Shown piece by piece: positions 33,262-42,591 of a DNA stretch of 64,000 bases. The notes beneath the pieces are model-generated. The model searched no databases. It was not told where the DNA came from and saw nothing but the letters and a program-made list of their open reading frames with translations. Both the position numbers and the translations under genes were made by a program. The DNA comes from Rhodospirillum sp. UBA1311. Its GTDB lineage: Bacteria; Pseudomonadota; Alphaproteobacteria; Rhodospirillales; Rhodospirillaceae. Numbering within the stretch: the stretch's first letter is position 1; the number at the start of each line of letters is the position of its first letter. Location of the stretch: positions 1-64,000 of the forward strand of contig DBTR01000033.1 of the NCBI GenBank assembly GCA_002307145.1, given 5' to 3'.

Positions 33262-34931
33262 GCGCATTCATCGGCGTGGACGCGATCGATCCGAAGTCGG
33301 ACCCTGAAATCGCGGCGACGCTGCTGCGTGCGACGGGCGACGACCCCAGCGAAGACATGCCGTCCGGCCAGAATGCGGGAACCAAGGTCAGGCCGCCGCT
33401 CTGGTCCTACGCCCTGGTGGCGCTCGCCGCGGCGATCCTCGCCTATCTTTTCCACCGCACCCTTCTCGGGCAGATCAAGGCCTGGGAAATCGAGGAATAC
33501 AGCCACTGCTATCTGATCCCGCCGATCGCGGTCGCCTGGGCGGTAGGGCGGTTGAAGCTGGAACGGCCGGTGCTCTCCCCTTCCCTCTCCGGCGTCGCAA
33601 TCATCGCGGGCGCGCTGCTGCTGAAGTGGCTGGGCGACATCATCGTCAACAACTGGGTCGCGACCGTCGCCTTCCTCGTCGCGCTCGGCGGGATGATCGT
33701 GCTGGTCGGCGGCTGGCGGCTGTTCCGCGTCGTGCTCGCCCCCTATGTCTTCCTGTTCTTCACCGTACCCCTGCCGCAGTCGGTGTTCGCCTCGCTCACC
33801 GCCGAGATGCAGTTGCTCTCCTCCCAGCTCGGCACTCTCGGCCTGCACGGTCTCGGCGTCGCCGCCTTCCAGGACGGCAACATCATCGACCTCGGCACGA
33901 TCAAGCTCGAAGCGGCGGAGGCGTGCAGCGGCCTGCGCTACATGTTCCCGCTGATGAGCTTCGGCTACATGCTCGCCTTCCTCGTCCACACCGGCTGGCG
34001 CGACCGTGTCCTGATTTTCATGGCGACGATCCCGATCACGATCCTGATGAACGCGGCGCGCATCGTCACCGTCGGCTACACCGTCGACATGGGGAACTTC
34101 ATCCTGCTCGACGACACCTGGCACTGGGCGCAGGGCTTCGCGGTGTTCCTCGCCAGTCTCGGCCTCCTGGCGGCGGTGAGCTGGGGGCTACTCAAGCTCG
34201 CGAAGCAGCCGCGCGCAGCCGGGATGTTCAACGGCGTCGAGACCGAAGGCCCGATGACCAGCGGCGGCCGGCCGCCGAGCCGGGCGCAATCCCTCACGCT
34301 CCTCGCCCTCTGCGTGATCGCGCTCGTCACCCAGACCACCGTCCTCGCCAACACCACCGACGAAGTCAACGCGCCCTCGCGGCGTGAGTTCGCCGACTGG
34401 CCGATGATCGGCGGGGTCTGGACCGGCCAGCGCGAGCCGTTGACGCCGGAGGAACTCCGGGCGCTGCACCTCGACGACTACCTGCTCGCGACCTTCTCGC
34501 GCGGCGCCACCGACGTGCCGGTCGGGCTCTACATGGCCTACTACGCCAGGCAGGAGCCGGGCTCGTCCACCCATTCGCCCCTGGTCTGCCTGCCGGGCAG
34601 CGGCTGGAAGATCGGCGACGTCGAATCCCACGCCCTGCCCTACCAGGCGTCGCAGGGCGGCCCGCTCGCCGTCAACCGCGCGATCATCCAGAAGGGCGAG
34701 AGCAAGCTCCTGGTCTACTTCTGGTACCGGGAGCAGGGCACGGACCTCACGTCCACCGCCGAGATCAAGTGGAACATGGTGAAGCGGATGATGTCGGACC
34801 GCCGCAGCGATGGCGCGCTGATCCGCCTGATCACCCCGGTCACGGAACGCGGAGGCCTCGCCGAAGCCGACGCGCGCCTCACCGGCTTCCTCGGCGAGCA
34901 GATCACCCGCCTCTCCGACTACGTTCCGTGA
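33258..34931 (+). CDS. xrtD: Exosortase with fused EpsI domain (XrtD type)
   Basis: A 557-residue fusion. The exosortase part (about 50-315) has about eight membrane helices and the catalytic set C223 (AEACSGLRYMFPL), R268 (MNAARIV) and H289 (DDTWHWAQGF). From about 345 onward is an EpsI-like (DUF3485) domain with HSPLVCLPGSGW (439-450). This fusion is the mark of XrtD, a transpeptidase-like enzyme that processes VPLPA-CTERM proteins. I chose the TTG at 33258, preceded by GGGGAG and overlapping the previous stop; the first ATG would cut 33 residues. No VPLPA-CTERM substrate is visible in the window. Confidence 0.88.
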   Translation: MSAFIGVDAIDPKSDPEIAATLLRATGDDPSEDMPSGQNAGTKVRPPLWSYALVALAAAILAYLFHRTLLGQIKAWEIEEYSHCYLIPPIAVAWAVGRLKLERPVLSPSLSGVAIIAGALLLKWLGDIIVNNWVATVAFLVALGGMIVLVGGWRLFRVVLAPYVFLFFTVPLPQSVFASLTAEMQLLSSQLGTLGLHGLGVAAFQDGNIIDLGTIKLEAAEACSGLRYMFPLMSFGYMLAFLVHTGWRDRVLIFMATIPITILMNAARIVTVGYTVDMGNFILLDDTWHWAQGFAVFLASLGLLAAVSWGLLKLAKQPRAAGMFNGVETEGPMTSGGRPPSRAQSLTLLALCVIALVTQTTVLANTTDEVNAPSRREFADWPMIGGVWTGQREPLTPEELRALHLDDYLLATFSRGATDVPVGLYMAYYARQEPGSSTHSPLVCLPGSGWKIGDVESHALPYQASQGGPLAVNRAIIQKGESKLLVYFWYREQGTDLTSTAEIKWNMVKRMMSDRRSDGALIRLITPVTERGGLAEADARLTGFLGEQITRLSDYVP

Positions 34932-34938
34932 GGTTTCG

Positions 34939-36399
34939 CTAGGACGACTGGATGCGGGCGGCGCGGCGGGTCTTGATGAAGGTCACGACCCGCCGGATGT
35001 CGCGGCGCATCAACAGCGCCGCGGCGAGGCAATAGACGATGCCGCCGAGGCAGAGCGCGATCACCAGCCGCGCCCAGGGATTCGCGGCCGCATAAGGGCT
35101 GTCGGCATAGCCCATGATCGCCGCCGCCATCAGTGCGGAGGAAACCATCGGAGCCCAGAGGTGAATGAGCGCGGGCCAGAGCGACACCCCCTCCCACTTC
35201 TGCAGCGCGGCGAAGTAGATCGGCAGGAACGCCACGCCGACCACCAGCGTCGCCACCGCGATCGGCACCAACCCGTAGGGCAGCACCACCGCCGTGGCGA
35301 TCAGCACCGTCGCCACGTAGACCGCCTGGAGCCGCAGGAACGACTGCAGATGGTCGTGGGAGCGCAACATCTCGCGCACGATCGCCTGCAACGGCAACAC
35401 CGCGCCACAGAGGATGAACACCTGCAGGAGCGGAATCACGCCGTCCCACTTGCTGCCGAAGAACAGCGTCATGTAGAGCGGCGCCGCAACCGAGGCGGCG
35501 GTGAGCGCGGGGAAGATCAGGCTGCCGGTGAGCATCACGAACACGTCGAGGATCGCGACCTGCCCGGGGCGATCCTGCTTGAGCTTGGCGAGCGAGGCGT
35601 AGAGCACCGCGAACGGCGGGTTGACGATGATATCCTGCACCGCGTAGCGCACCCGCGCGACGAAGGAATAGTAACCGAGCGCGAACGGCCCCATCAGGAA
35701 CATGATCATCACCCGGGGCACCTCGCGCTCGACCACGGTGATGAAGGTGGAACCGACCATCTTGAGGCCGGGCTTGATCGTGATCGCGAGCAGGTCGCGG
35801 CTGAAGCTGGCCCTTGGCCGCCACTTCACCGAAACCCAGACCACCAGGTTGGCGACGCCGAACAGGGTGATCTGCTGGAAGATCAGCGAATACGCGCCGT
35901 AGCCGTTGAACGCGGCGGCGATGCCGACCGCGCCGCCGATGGTGGACGCGGTGAGCGAGCGCAGCGCGTAGACGCGGAAGTCGAGTTCCTTCATCAGGAT
36001 CATCGACGGCACCGAGGCAAGCGCCAGCAGCAGCGGAATGACCGCGAACCAGAGGATCAAATCGCGCAGGCGCGGCTCGTCCATCGCCATCGCGAGCGGC
36101 ACCGACCCGCCGACGCAGAGCAGCGACAAGCCGAGCCCCAGCCCCATCACCCCCCAGAACAGCGTCGAGAGCCGCTCATCGTCCTCGATCTGGAGGTTCA
36201 CGATGCCGTCGACGATGGCGAGGATCAGCAGGTTGACGATGGTGAAGATCACGAAGCAGACGTTGGCGAGGCCGTATTCGGTCGGCCCGACGAGGCGCGC
36301 GATCACCATGAAGACGAGGAACGAAATCCCCTGCTGGCCGCCCTTTTCCAGCAGCGACCACATCACGCCTTTCGCCATGCGTCCGTGCAGGTTGCTCAT
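34939..36399 (-). CDS. Wzx-like lipopolysaccharide/EPS flippase
   Basis: A 486-residue protein with about fourteen membrane helices. The N-terminus (MAKGVMWSLLEKGGQQGISFLVFMVIARLVGP, quoted in part: WSLLEKGGQQGISFLVFMV) is typical of the PST family in the MOP superfamily. It should move the undecaprenyl-linked repeat unit across the inner membrane. It ends 7 bases from the exosortase stop, convergent, and overlaps the GT4 gene upstream by four bases. Confidence 0.88.
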   Translation of the reverse strand: MSNLHGRMAKGVMWSLLEKGGQQGISFLVFMVIARLVGPTEYGLANVCFVIFTIVNLLILAIVDGIVNLQIEDDERLSTLFWGVMGLGLGLSLLCVGGSVPLAMAMDEPRLRDLILWFAVIPLLLALASVPSMILMKELDFRVYALRSLTASTIGGAVGIAAAFNGYGAYSLIFQQITLFGVANLVVWVSVKWRPRASFSRDLLAITIKPGLKMVGSTFITVVEREVPRVMIMFLMGPFALGYYSFVARVRYAVQDIIVNPPFAVLYASLAKLKQDRPGQVAILDVFVMLTGSLIFPALTAASVAAPLYMTLFFGSKWDGVIPLLQVFILCGAVLPLQAIVREMLRSHDHLQSFLRLQAVYVATVLIATAVVLPYGLVPIAVATLVVGVAFLPIYFAALQKWEGVSLWPALIHLWAPMVSSALMAAAIMGYADSPYAAANPWARLVIALCLGGIVYCLAAALLMRRDIRRVVTFIKTRRAARIQSS

Positions 36400-37523
36400 C
36401 GCGGCACCACGCGGTCGTAGATCTCGCGGAAGCGCGCCGCCACGCCCGGCCAGGCGTAGCGCCCCGCCAGCGCGATCGCGGCGCGGCGTTTTTCGGCAAA
36501 GTCGGCGGACTGGCGCTGGAACGCCGCCTCGACCCTGGCCGCCGAGGCTCTGGGATCGGCGACGTCGATCACCGTGCCCTCGCCCAACGCGTCGACGAGC
36601 TTGGTGAACGGCGCGAGCGGCGAGACGATCGGCAGCAGCCCCGCCGACATCCCCTCGACGATGGTCAGTCCGAAGCCCTCGTAGCTCGACGCCGATGCGA
36701 TGTAGCCCGAGCGTCCGACCAGGGCGCGGAGTTCGGCGTCGTCCGGCTTCAGGCGAACTTCCACCCGCTCCGCCACGCCCCTTTGCCGCGCGTGGTTTTC
36801 AAGGCTTTCGACGGTTTCCGCATCCGGCACTCCGGCCACGATCAACCGCCACTCCGGATTCTCGGATTGCAGCGCGGCGGTGAGGTCGATCAACGCGGGC
36901 ACTCGCTTGTTGCCCGACCAGCGGCCGATGAAGATCATCGTTCGGGTCGGCGTCTTGCTGCCGGCGTCGGCCCATTTCTCGATGTTGACGCCGTTTTCGA
37001 GCGCCACGGTCTGGCGCGGCGCGATGCGGCGGAAGGTCGCGGCGTCGTTCTCGCTCGACGCGCAGATCGCGGCATAACCCGCCGCCGAGGCGCGGCTGAC
37101 GGTCTGGAAATAGACCTTTTTCGCGGTCGCGGCGAATTCGGTATGGAAGAACCCGCCATGGGTCGAGGCGACCAGCGGCAGGCGGTGCAGCGGCCTCGCC
37201 CACGCCATGAAATCGAAGAAGAAGTCCACCGCGTGGACGTGAACCAGATCCGCGCCCTTCACCGCGCCCAGCACCGACGGCGCGAGAGGATAGCGCTTCG
37301 AGCCGCGCCACGGGATGCGCGTGACCGGGATGCCGTCGATCGTCTCGCGGGCGGGCAAGGTCGCCTCGGGCGCGGAGAACAACCGGTCGAGGGTGACGAG
37401 GCGGACGTCGATGCCGGGTTGCGCCGCGAGGTGGCGACAAAGGTTGGCGACGGCATCTTCGAGGCCGCCGATCGACGGCGCGTATTGCCGCACCACGTGG
37501 ACGACGCGCAACGGTTCACTCAT
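36396..37523 (-). CDS. Family 4 glycosyltransferase, GumH-like candidate
   Basis: A 375-residue GT-B transferase. The N-terminal half starts VVHVVRQYAPSIGGLEDAV; the C-terminal half has IFIGRWSGNKRVPALID and the EX7E-type ASSYEGFGLTIVEGMSAG. GT4 enzymes often use GDP-mannose, and a ManC gene is in the same locus, so an alpha-mannosyltransferase like GumH is a reasonable inference. It is translationally coupled to both neighbours. The donor and linkage need testing. Confidence 0.85.
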   Translation of the reverse strand: MSEPLRVVHVVRQYAPSIGGLEDAVANLCRHLAAQPGIDVRLVTLDRLFSAPEATLPARETIDGIPVTRIPWRGSKRYPLAPSVLGAVKGADLVHVHAVDFFFDFMAWARPLHRLPLVASTHGGFFHTEFAATAKKVYFQTVSRASAAGYAAICASSENDAATFRRIAPRQTVALENGVNIEKWADAGSKTPTRTMIFIGRWSGNKRVPALIDLTAALQSENPEWRLIVAGVPDAETVESLENHARQRGVAERVEVRLKPDDAELRALVGRSGYIASASSYEGFGLTIVEGMSAGLLPIVSPLAPFTKLVDALGEGTVIDVADPRASAARVEAAFQRQSADFAEKRRAAIALAGRYAWPGVAARFREIYDRVVPR

Positions 37524-38268
37524 GCTTCATCGGTCCGTACTGAAGGCGCAGGCGCGCGCCGTGAAAAAGAAACACCACGCCGCCGAGAATATAGCGCCGC
37601 CACAGCCGCCCCGGCTCCTGAATCAGGCGGAACAGCCATTCGAGATGCAGCTTGCGCCAGGATTCCGGCGCGCGGGGAAAGCGCCCGGCGAGGAAGTCGA
37701 CGATCGCACCGCCGTTGAGGATCACCGCCGGACGGTCGAGTTTGGCCGCGAGCTCGGCGGCCACCGCCTCCTGGCGCGGCATCCCCATGGCGAGGAGGAA
37801 GACCTCCGCGTCGGAGGCCAGCAGGCGCTCCACCGTCGCGGCGTGGCCCTGGAAGCCGTCCATGGTCAGCACCACCGGATTGCCCCAGCTCCGCACCACC
37901 TCCGCGCCTTGAGAGAGCCAGGGTTCGGCGGTGCCGCAGATCGCGACGCGGCGGCCCTTGCAGGCCTGCACCATCTCGGGATTGAGGTCGGTGCCGTTCA
38001 TGTTGAGCCCGGCGGGCGCGCTCAACAGGCGCAGCATCAGGGCGATGCCGATGCCGTCGCGGAACAGGTAGTCCGCGCCGACGAGGTCGGCATGGAACTT
38101 CGGATCCTTGAGCGCGAGGTTGAACCCATGCGCATTGAGGAACGACACCACCACCGGGCGCTCGGCGGCGTCGAGGCGTGCGAGGAACGCCGCCTTCGCC
38201 GCGGCGTCGTCGACCCGGTCGAGACGCGCCAGCAGCGCGATCTCGGTGGATTTCGCAGGTTGCCGCAT
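37516..38268 (-). CDS. WecG/TagA/CpsF-family (GT26) glycosyltransferase, GumM-like candidate
   Basis: A 250-residue GT26 protein. Landmarks are VVVSFLNAHGFNLALKDP, YLFRDGIGIALMLRLL, LNMNGTDLNPEMVQAC, GAAEPW-like GTAEPWLSQGA, and LLAMGMPRQEAVAAEL. The ATG at 38268 is chosen since AAGGGGAAGGA precedes it; a GTG 15 bases earlier is in frame. GT26 includes GumM, which adds the second glucose of xanthan, as well as WecG and TagA. Beside a glucose-type initiating enzyme the GumM role is the best guess. Confidence 0.85.
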   Translation of the reverse strand: MRQPAKSTEIALLARLDRVDDAAAKAAFLARLDAAERPVVVSFLNAHGFNLALKDPKFHADLVGADYLFRDGIGIALMLRLLSAPAGLNMNGTDLNPEMVQACKGRRVAICGTAEPWLSQGAEVVRSWGNPVVLTMDGFQGHAATVERLLASDAEVFLLAMGMPRQEAVAAELAAKLDRPAVILNGGAIVDFLAGRFPRAPESWRKLHLEWLFRLIQEPGRLWRRYILGGVVFLFHGARLRLQYGPMKHE

Positions 38269-38279
38269 TCCTTCCCCTT

Positions 38280-39332
38280 TCACGCCGCCCTCCGCCCCGG
38301 CCGCACCGGCAGCGCGATCCGCGCTAGCAATGCGGCATGGCGCTCCACCGCGAGGCCGATCGGCACCAGCAGCAGCGGGCAGATCATCCCCGCCGCAACG
38401 CCGAGGACGAACTGGGTGCCGACGTCGAAGATGCCGAGCTTGACCAGGATCGTGCGCATACCCGCGCCGAAGATCACATGGGTGAGGTAGATGATCATGC
38501 TGTTGGCGCCGACGAATGCCAGCACCTTCGAGAGCAATCCCGGCGGCTCGGATTGGCGCGCCGCGAACTCGACGAAGCCCTTGTAGGACGCCAGCACCAA
38601 CGCGATCGAGATCAACGGCAGGAGGTCGTCGCGGCCGCCGACGAGCAGGCTGCCGAGCCCCAGCGCCACGGAGCAGAGCACGACGAAGACCAGCGGATGC
38701 CCCCTGCCCCGGTCAAGCACCGGGTTGCCCGCGATCATCCCGAGGAGCAGGAACGGCAGGTGCCAGACGAACTGGCCGAGCAGGAACCAGTACGGCCCCG
38801 CCTCCATCGCCGCGCGCAGCCAGTCGTCGAGGGCGATCCGCGCCGCCAGCACCGCCGCGAACGCCAGCATCTGCACGCCGCGCGACGCCCTGAACGCAGG
38901 CAGCAGCCCGGCGACAGCGGTGGCGGCGAACAGCACCCCCAAAAACCAGAACTGCTGTGCCGGCGGGAACGGCGCGGTGAGCAGGTCGGTCAAGCTGACC
39001 TTGAGGTTGGAACTGCCGGAAAAGACGTATTGCATCCCGACCTGGATGTACGACCACACCACCAGCGGCCCGAGCAGGACGATCGCGTTCCGCTTGAGCA
39101 TGCCGAGGTAGCCATGGCGCGCCACCGTGGCGGCGAAGAACAGCCCGGCGAGATAGAAGAACAGCGGCATGTGATAAAGGTAGAGCGCCCAATCCACCGC
39201 CTGCCACGTCGGGTCGAAAACCAGCAGGTCGGAGCGTTCGAGACCGCGCATGATATGGCTCGCCACCACCAGGAGAATGCCGAGGGCCTTGGCGTAATCG
39301 GGGGCGAGGGAAAGCCGGTCGGGATTGCGCAT
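38280..39332 (-). CDS. Acyltransferase family 3 membrane protein
   Basis: A 350-residue protein with about ten membrane helices. The family marks are RLSLAPDYAKALGILLVVASHI near the N-terminus, YHMPLFFYLAGLFFA, and a C-terminal helix pair. These proteins add acetyl, succinyl or similar groups to polysaccharides, as GumF/GumG do in xanthan. The ATG at 39332 overlaps the polymerase stop. It has no SGNH domain. The acyl group added is unknown. Confidence 0.85.
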   Translation of the reverse strand: MRNPDRLSLAPDYAKALGILLVVASHIMRGLERSDLLVFDPTWQAVDWALYLYHMPLFFYLAGLFFAATVARHGYLGMLKRNAIVLLGPLVVWSYIQVGMQYVFSGSSNLKVSLTDLLTAPFPPAQQFWFLGVLFAATAVAGLLPAFRASRGVQMLAFAAVLAARIALDDWLRAAMEAGPYWFLLGQFVWHLPFLLLGMIAGNPVLDRGRGHPLVFVVLCSVALGLGSLLVGGRDDLLPLISIALVLASYKGFVEFAARQSEPPGLLSKVLAFVGANSMIIYLTHVIFGAGMRTILVKLGIFDVGTQFVLGVAAGMICPLLLVPIGLAVERHAALLARIALPVRPGRRAA

Positions 39333-40672
39333 CACCCCTCCACCCGCCGGAGCGGCGGCGTTAGGGGGCGGGAGAGCGCCGGGCGCGGCGCGTTGTTGGC
39401 CTTGGCGGCGGCGAAGTCGCGCGCGGCGAGGCAGCCCGCGACCAGCCACAACGGCGCGCTCACCTTGATCGAGAAGATCGCGGCGCCGACCATCAGGTTG
39501 ACCGAAATGAACAGCAGGGCGCAGAAGGCAAATCGCCGAGACAGCGCGGTACCGGAAGGCAGCAGCACCCAGATGAACGCCCAGTAGTACAGCAGTCCGA
39601 TCAGGGTCGTGCCGAGCACCAGGTAGGCATAGCCGCTGTCGCCGGTATGGGTGATCTTGACCAGGTCGCCGGTGATGAAATCGCCGAGATCCATGTGGGC
39701 GAGAAGCGCGAGGGTATTACCCATCCGGCCCGAGAGGGTGTCGGAAAAGCTCATTTCGCCCGGGCGGTAGAACAGCACCGCCGAAATGAAGAGGATGCCC
39801 GGGATCACCATGCCATAGGTCCATCGCGGCAGCTTGGGGAAGATCTTGTAGCCGAGCGCCATCAGCAGGCAGAGCATCGAGCCGGTGCGTGTGCTGTTGC
39901 ACATGATCATGAACACGATGGCGAAGGCGAAGAGCAGGCGGTCGCCCCGTTTCATGTTTGCCCAGAACGTCACGGTGAAGATGCACAGCACCATTGCGAA
40001 GTTGGCGAGCGAAACCTGTTCGAGGAAGACGGACGACAGGCGGCGATTGTCGAACAGGCCGAACGAAAACCGCCCGGCGAAGCCGAGCGAATTGCGGAAC
40101 AGGCCGGTGGTGTCGACGGAGAGCTTCTCGATGCCGCGGGTGTTGGCGAAGTAGTCGGCGGGACGGAACAGCCAGACATAGAAGCTGACGGCGAAGCCTT
40201 CGATCAGCAGGACCGCGAGGACCACCAGCACGATTATCCGGAACACCGGAATCATCCGTTCCTGCGACGCCTGAGTGCCGACGAGGAAGAACACGCACAT
40301 GATCGCGAAGTCGCGCGGCGCGCGGAGGAAAATCTGGCCATTGGTCACCGAAACCCACGCCACCAGCACCATCACCACCAGGAACGACCCGATGATGAAG
40401 CTCCGCAGCGGCGCGAGCTTGCTGAACCGCATGCCGAGGAACAGCGCCGCGCAGAGCAGGATGAAAAGTTCGGTGGCGGCGACGTGGGCCTCGCTCAGGT
40501 GCACGCCGTGGCCGTTGATGAACCCGAGGACGGCATTGTAGAAGATCGCCGCCCACAGCAGCAGCCATGGCATCCGCGACGACCACGCCTTCTGCGGCCG
40601 GGCGACGGGCATGCCGCCGAGTTGCGGCGTAGGTGCGGAGGCTGTCGCGAGGGGCACGTCCGGCTCCGTCAT
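39332..40672 (-). CDS. EPS polymerase, Wzy/O-antigen-ligase-like
   Basis: A 446-residue protein with about eleven to twelve membrane helices and a large periplasmic loop, the build of Wzy polymerases. FANTRGIEKLSVDTTGLFRNS and the STRTGSMLCLLMALGYK segment (with a conserved RTGS) are typical landmarks. It should join repeat units in the periplasm. Wzy proteins vary widely, so the call rests on topology and on neighbours. It overlaps the GH5 and acyltransferase genes. Confidence 0.75.
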   Translation of the reverse strand: MTEPDVPLATASAPTPQLGGMPVARPQKAWSSRMPWLLLWAAIFYNAVLGFINGHGVHLSEAHVAATELFILLCAALFLGMRFSKLAPLRSFIIGSFLVVMVLVAWVSVTNGQIFLRAPRDFAIMCVFFLVGTQASQERMIPVFRIIVLVVLAVLLIEGFAVSFYVWLFRPADYFANTRGIEKLSVDTTGLFRNSLGFAGRFSFGLFDNRRLSSVFLEQVSLANFAMVLCIFTVTFWANMKRGDRLLFAFAIVFMIMCNSTRTGSMLCLLMALGYKIFPKLPRWTYGMVIPGILFISAVLFYRPGEMSFSDTLSGRMGNTLALLAHMDLGDFITGDLVKITHTGDSGYAYLVLGTTLIGLLYYWAFIWVLLPSGTALSRRFAFCALLFISVNLMVGAAIFSIKVSAPLWLVAGCLAARDFAAAKANNAPRPALSRPLTPPLRRVEG

Positions 40673-41703
40673 CGTTGCATCGCTTGTTTCAGGATTTCGA
40701 TCTGCGGGAAGCGCGCCGGATCGGGGGGATAGACGTTGAACATGTAGTTTCCGAACCAAGGTGCTGCCGCCCAATAGGTCCAGCCTTTCCATACATCGGC
40801 ATTGTCGGCCATGTATTGAAGGGTGTTCTTGAGCGCTTCCATGCACACCGGATCCTTCGACGCGCCGAACTCGCCGAGGAAGCCCTTGTTGCCGGTCTTC
40901 CTCGCCCACTCGGTGAACGCCTTGAGCCGCTCGACGCCGATCGTCGCCGAGACGCAGGAGGCATTGGTGCCCGAGGTGTTGGCGTCGAAATACTGGTGGA
41001 CCTCGAAGACGAAGTTGCGCGCCGGGTCCTTGAGGCCGCCGAGGGCCTCGGCGTTGGAGAGCGCGCCGTCCTTCGCCAGCCAGGCGTGCGCGCCCGACCA
41101 TTTGGTACCCGGCACCAGGACCAACTGCCGCGCGCCGGCCTGGCGGATCGCGGCGAGCGCGCCCTCGGCGAGCGGCGCCCAATCGGCGGCCTTGTGCTTG
41201 TTCGGCTCGTTCATCAGCCCGAAGGCGACTGAGGGATGATCCTTATAGCGCACCGCCAGCCGCCGCCAGAGATCGAAGAAGGCGTCGTTCGGCACGTCCG
41301 CAGAGCCGATCAACTGGTCGTAATAGGCCGCATAGTTGTGGACGTCGAGGATCACCGTGACGCCCTTTTCGTCGCCGCGCTTGACCAAGGCGTCGAGGCG
41401 CCCGGCTTCCGCCTCGTCGAGCGGGCCGAACAGCTTCGGCTGCATCCGCTCCCACAGGAACGCGATGCGGAAGGCGTTCGCGCCAAGCCCGGCGTAGAGG
41501 TCGATGTCGTCGGGCTTGGGCCAGAGATAGTTGACGCCATGGACGCCGGGACGAACCTTGCCGCCGAACCCGGCATTGGCGAGGTTGACCCCGACGAGTT
41601 CGGGCTTGGCCGCACCCGCGGCCTGCGCGGGTTGCGGGTTGGCCAGGGCGGCGGCAATCAGCAGGAAACAGGCAAACAGACGAGCTGCGATCACGGCAGG
41701 CAT
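40669..41703 (-). CDS. Secreted GH5 endoglucanase-like glycoside hydrolase
   Basis: A 344-residue exported enzyme with signal peptide (about 1-28, AQAA). GH5 marks are VILDVHNYAAYYD, acid/base E166 in FGLMNEPNKHK and nucleophile E278 in GFLGEFGASKD, so the active site is complete. GH5 enzymes with this build mostly cut beta-1,4-glucans. Its place in the EPS cluster, coupled to the polymerase gene, suggests it trims or releases the polymer, not that it feeds on cellulose. The ATG at 41703 gives the signal peptide directly. Confidence 0.88.
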   Translation of the reverse strand: MPAVIAARLFACFLLIAAALANPQPAQAAGAAKPELVGVNLANAGFGGKVRPGVHGVNYLWPKPDDIDLYAGLGANAFRIAFLWERMQPKLFGPLDEAEAGRLDALVKRGDEKGVTVILDVHNYAAYYDQLIGSADVPNDAFFDLWRRLAVRYKDHPSVAFGLMNEPNKHKAADWAPLAEGALAAIRQAGARQLVLVPGTKWSGAHAWLAKDGALSNAEALGGLKDPARNFVFEVHQYFDANTSGTNASCVSATIGVERLKAFTEWARKTGNKGFLGEFGASKDPVCMEALKNTLQYMADNADVWKGWTYWAAAPWFGNYMFNVYPPDPARFPQIEILKQAMQR

Positions 41704-41786
41704 CCTTTCAATGGAATCCCCCGATGAAACCGGTCGTTCGTTGGCGCGGCCCCGATGGACCGTGCGTCCCCCTGTCGCCCGGCGCG

Positions 41787-42569
41787 TCAGGCCGAGAACC
41801 GAGAATCGTTGAGAATGGTTCCGAGAAAATTCCGCCCGGTGAGGCTTTCGGCGCATGCGCGCACCTGCGCGATCGGCGAAACCCCGTCGCGCACCACCAG
41901 GAGCACGCCGTCGACCTGGGGAAGGAACGCGAGGGTGTCGTCCTGGGTCAGAAGCGGCGGCATGTCGTAGATCACGATCCGGTCGGGATAGCGCGACTTC
42001 AGCTCCGCCGCCAGCCGCGCCATCTTCGGCGTGCCGAGGAGTTCGGAGGAATCGTGGAGCGAACCTGCCACCGGCAACACCACCAAGCGCTCGACGTTCG
42101 GCTTCACCAGGCAGTCGGAAAGCGGCACGTTGCGCAGGAGGTAGTCGGAGAGGCCGAGCGCGGGCTCGATGCCGAGGAATTCGTGGACGCTCGGCTTGCG
42201 CATGTCCATGTCGACCAGCAGCACGGTCTGCTTGACGTCGAGCGCGAGGCTCATCGCAAGATTGATCGCGATCGTGGTCTTGCCGTCGCCGTACTGCGGG
42301 CTGGTGATCGCGAGGGTGCGCAGGTTCGCGCTTTCCATCTGCTGGATCACCTTGGTGCGCAGCATCCGGAACAGGTCGATGTTGTCGCCCTTGCCGCTGC
42401 GCACCACGACGCGGTGGCGCTCCAGCTCGGTGGGCGAGAGCGGCCGGGTCATCGTCCGCACCGGCTCCGGCGGCGGCTCCGGGTCCGCTTCGAGCGGCGG
42501 CATTGCTGCCGCGAGAACCCGTTCCCGGTCTTCGCGCGCCTTCTGCAGTGCTTTTTCGAGCTTATCCAT
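41787..42569 (-). CDS. CpsD/CapB-type ATPase of EPS assembly, without tyrosine tail
   Basis: A 260-residue P-loop protein. Walker A is SPQYGDGKTT (90-99) and Walker A' is VLLVDMDMRKPS (116-127), as in BY-kinases. The usual C-terminal tyrosine cluster is absent; the protein ends LGTILNDSRFSA. It may work as an ATPase partner of the Wzz-type protein encoded just upstream, regulating chain length, with or without kinase activity. The gap to the Wzz gene is 22 bases. Confidence 0.82.
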   Translation of the reverse strand: MDKLEKALQKAREDRERVLAAAMPPLEADPEPPPEPVRTMTRPLSPTELERHRVVVRSGKGDNIDLFRMLRTKVIQQMESANLRTLAITSPQYGDGKTTIAINLAMSLALDVKQTVLLVDMDMRKPSVHEFLGIEPALGLSDYLLRNVPLSDCLVKPNVERLVVLPVAGSLHDSSELLGTPKMARLAAELKSRYPDRIVIYDMPPLLTQDDTLAFLPQVDGVLLVVRDGVSPIAQVRACAESLTGRNFLGTILNDSRFSA

Positions 42570-42591
42570 GCTGTACGTCGACTCGCTTCGC

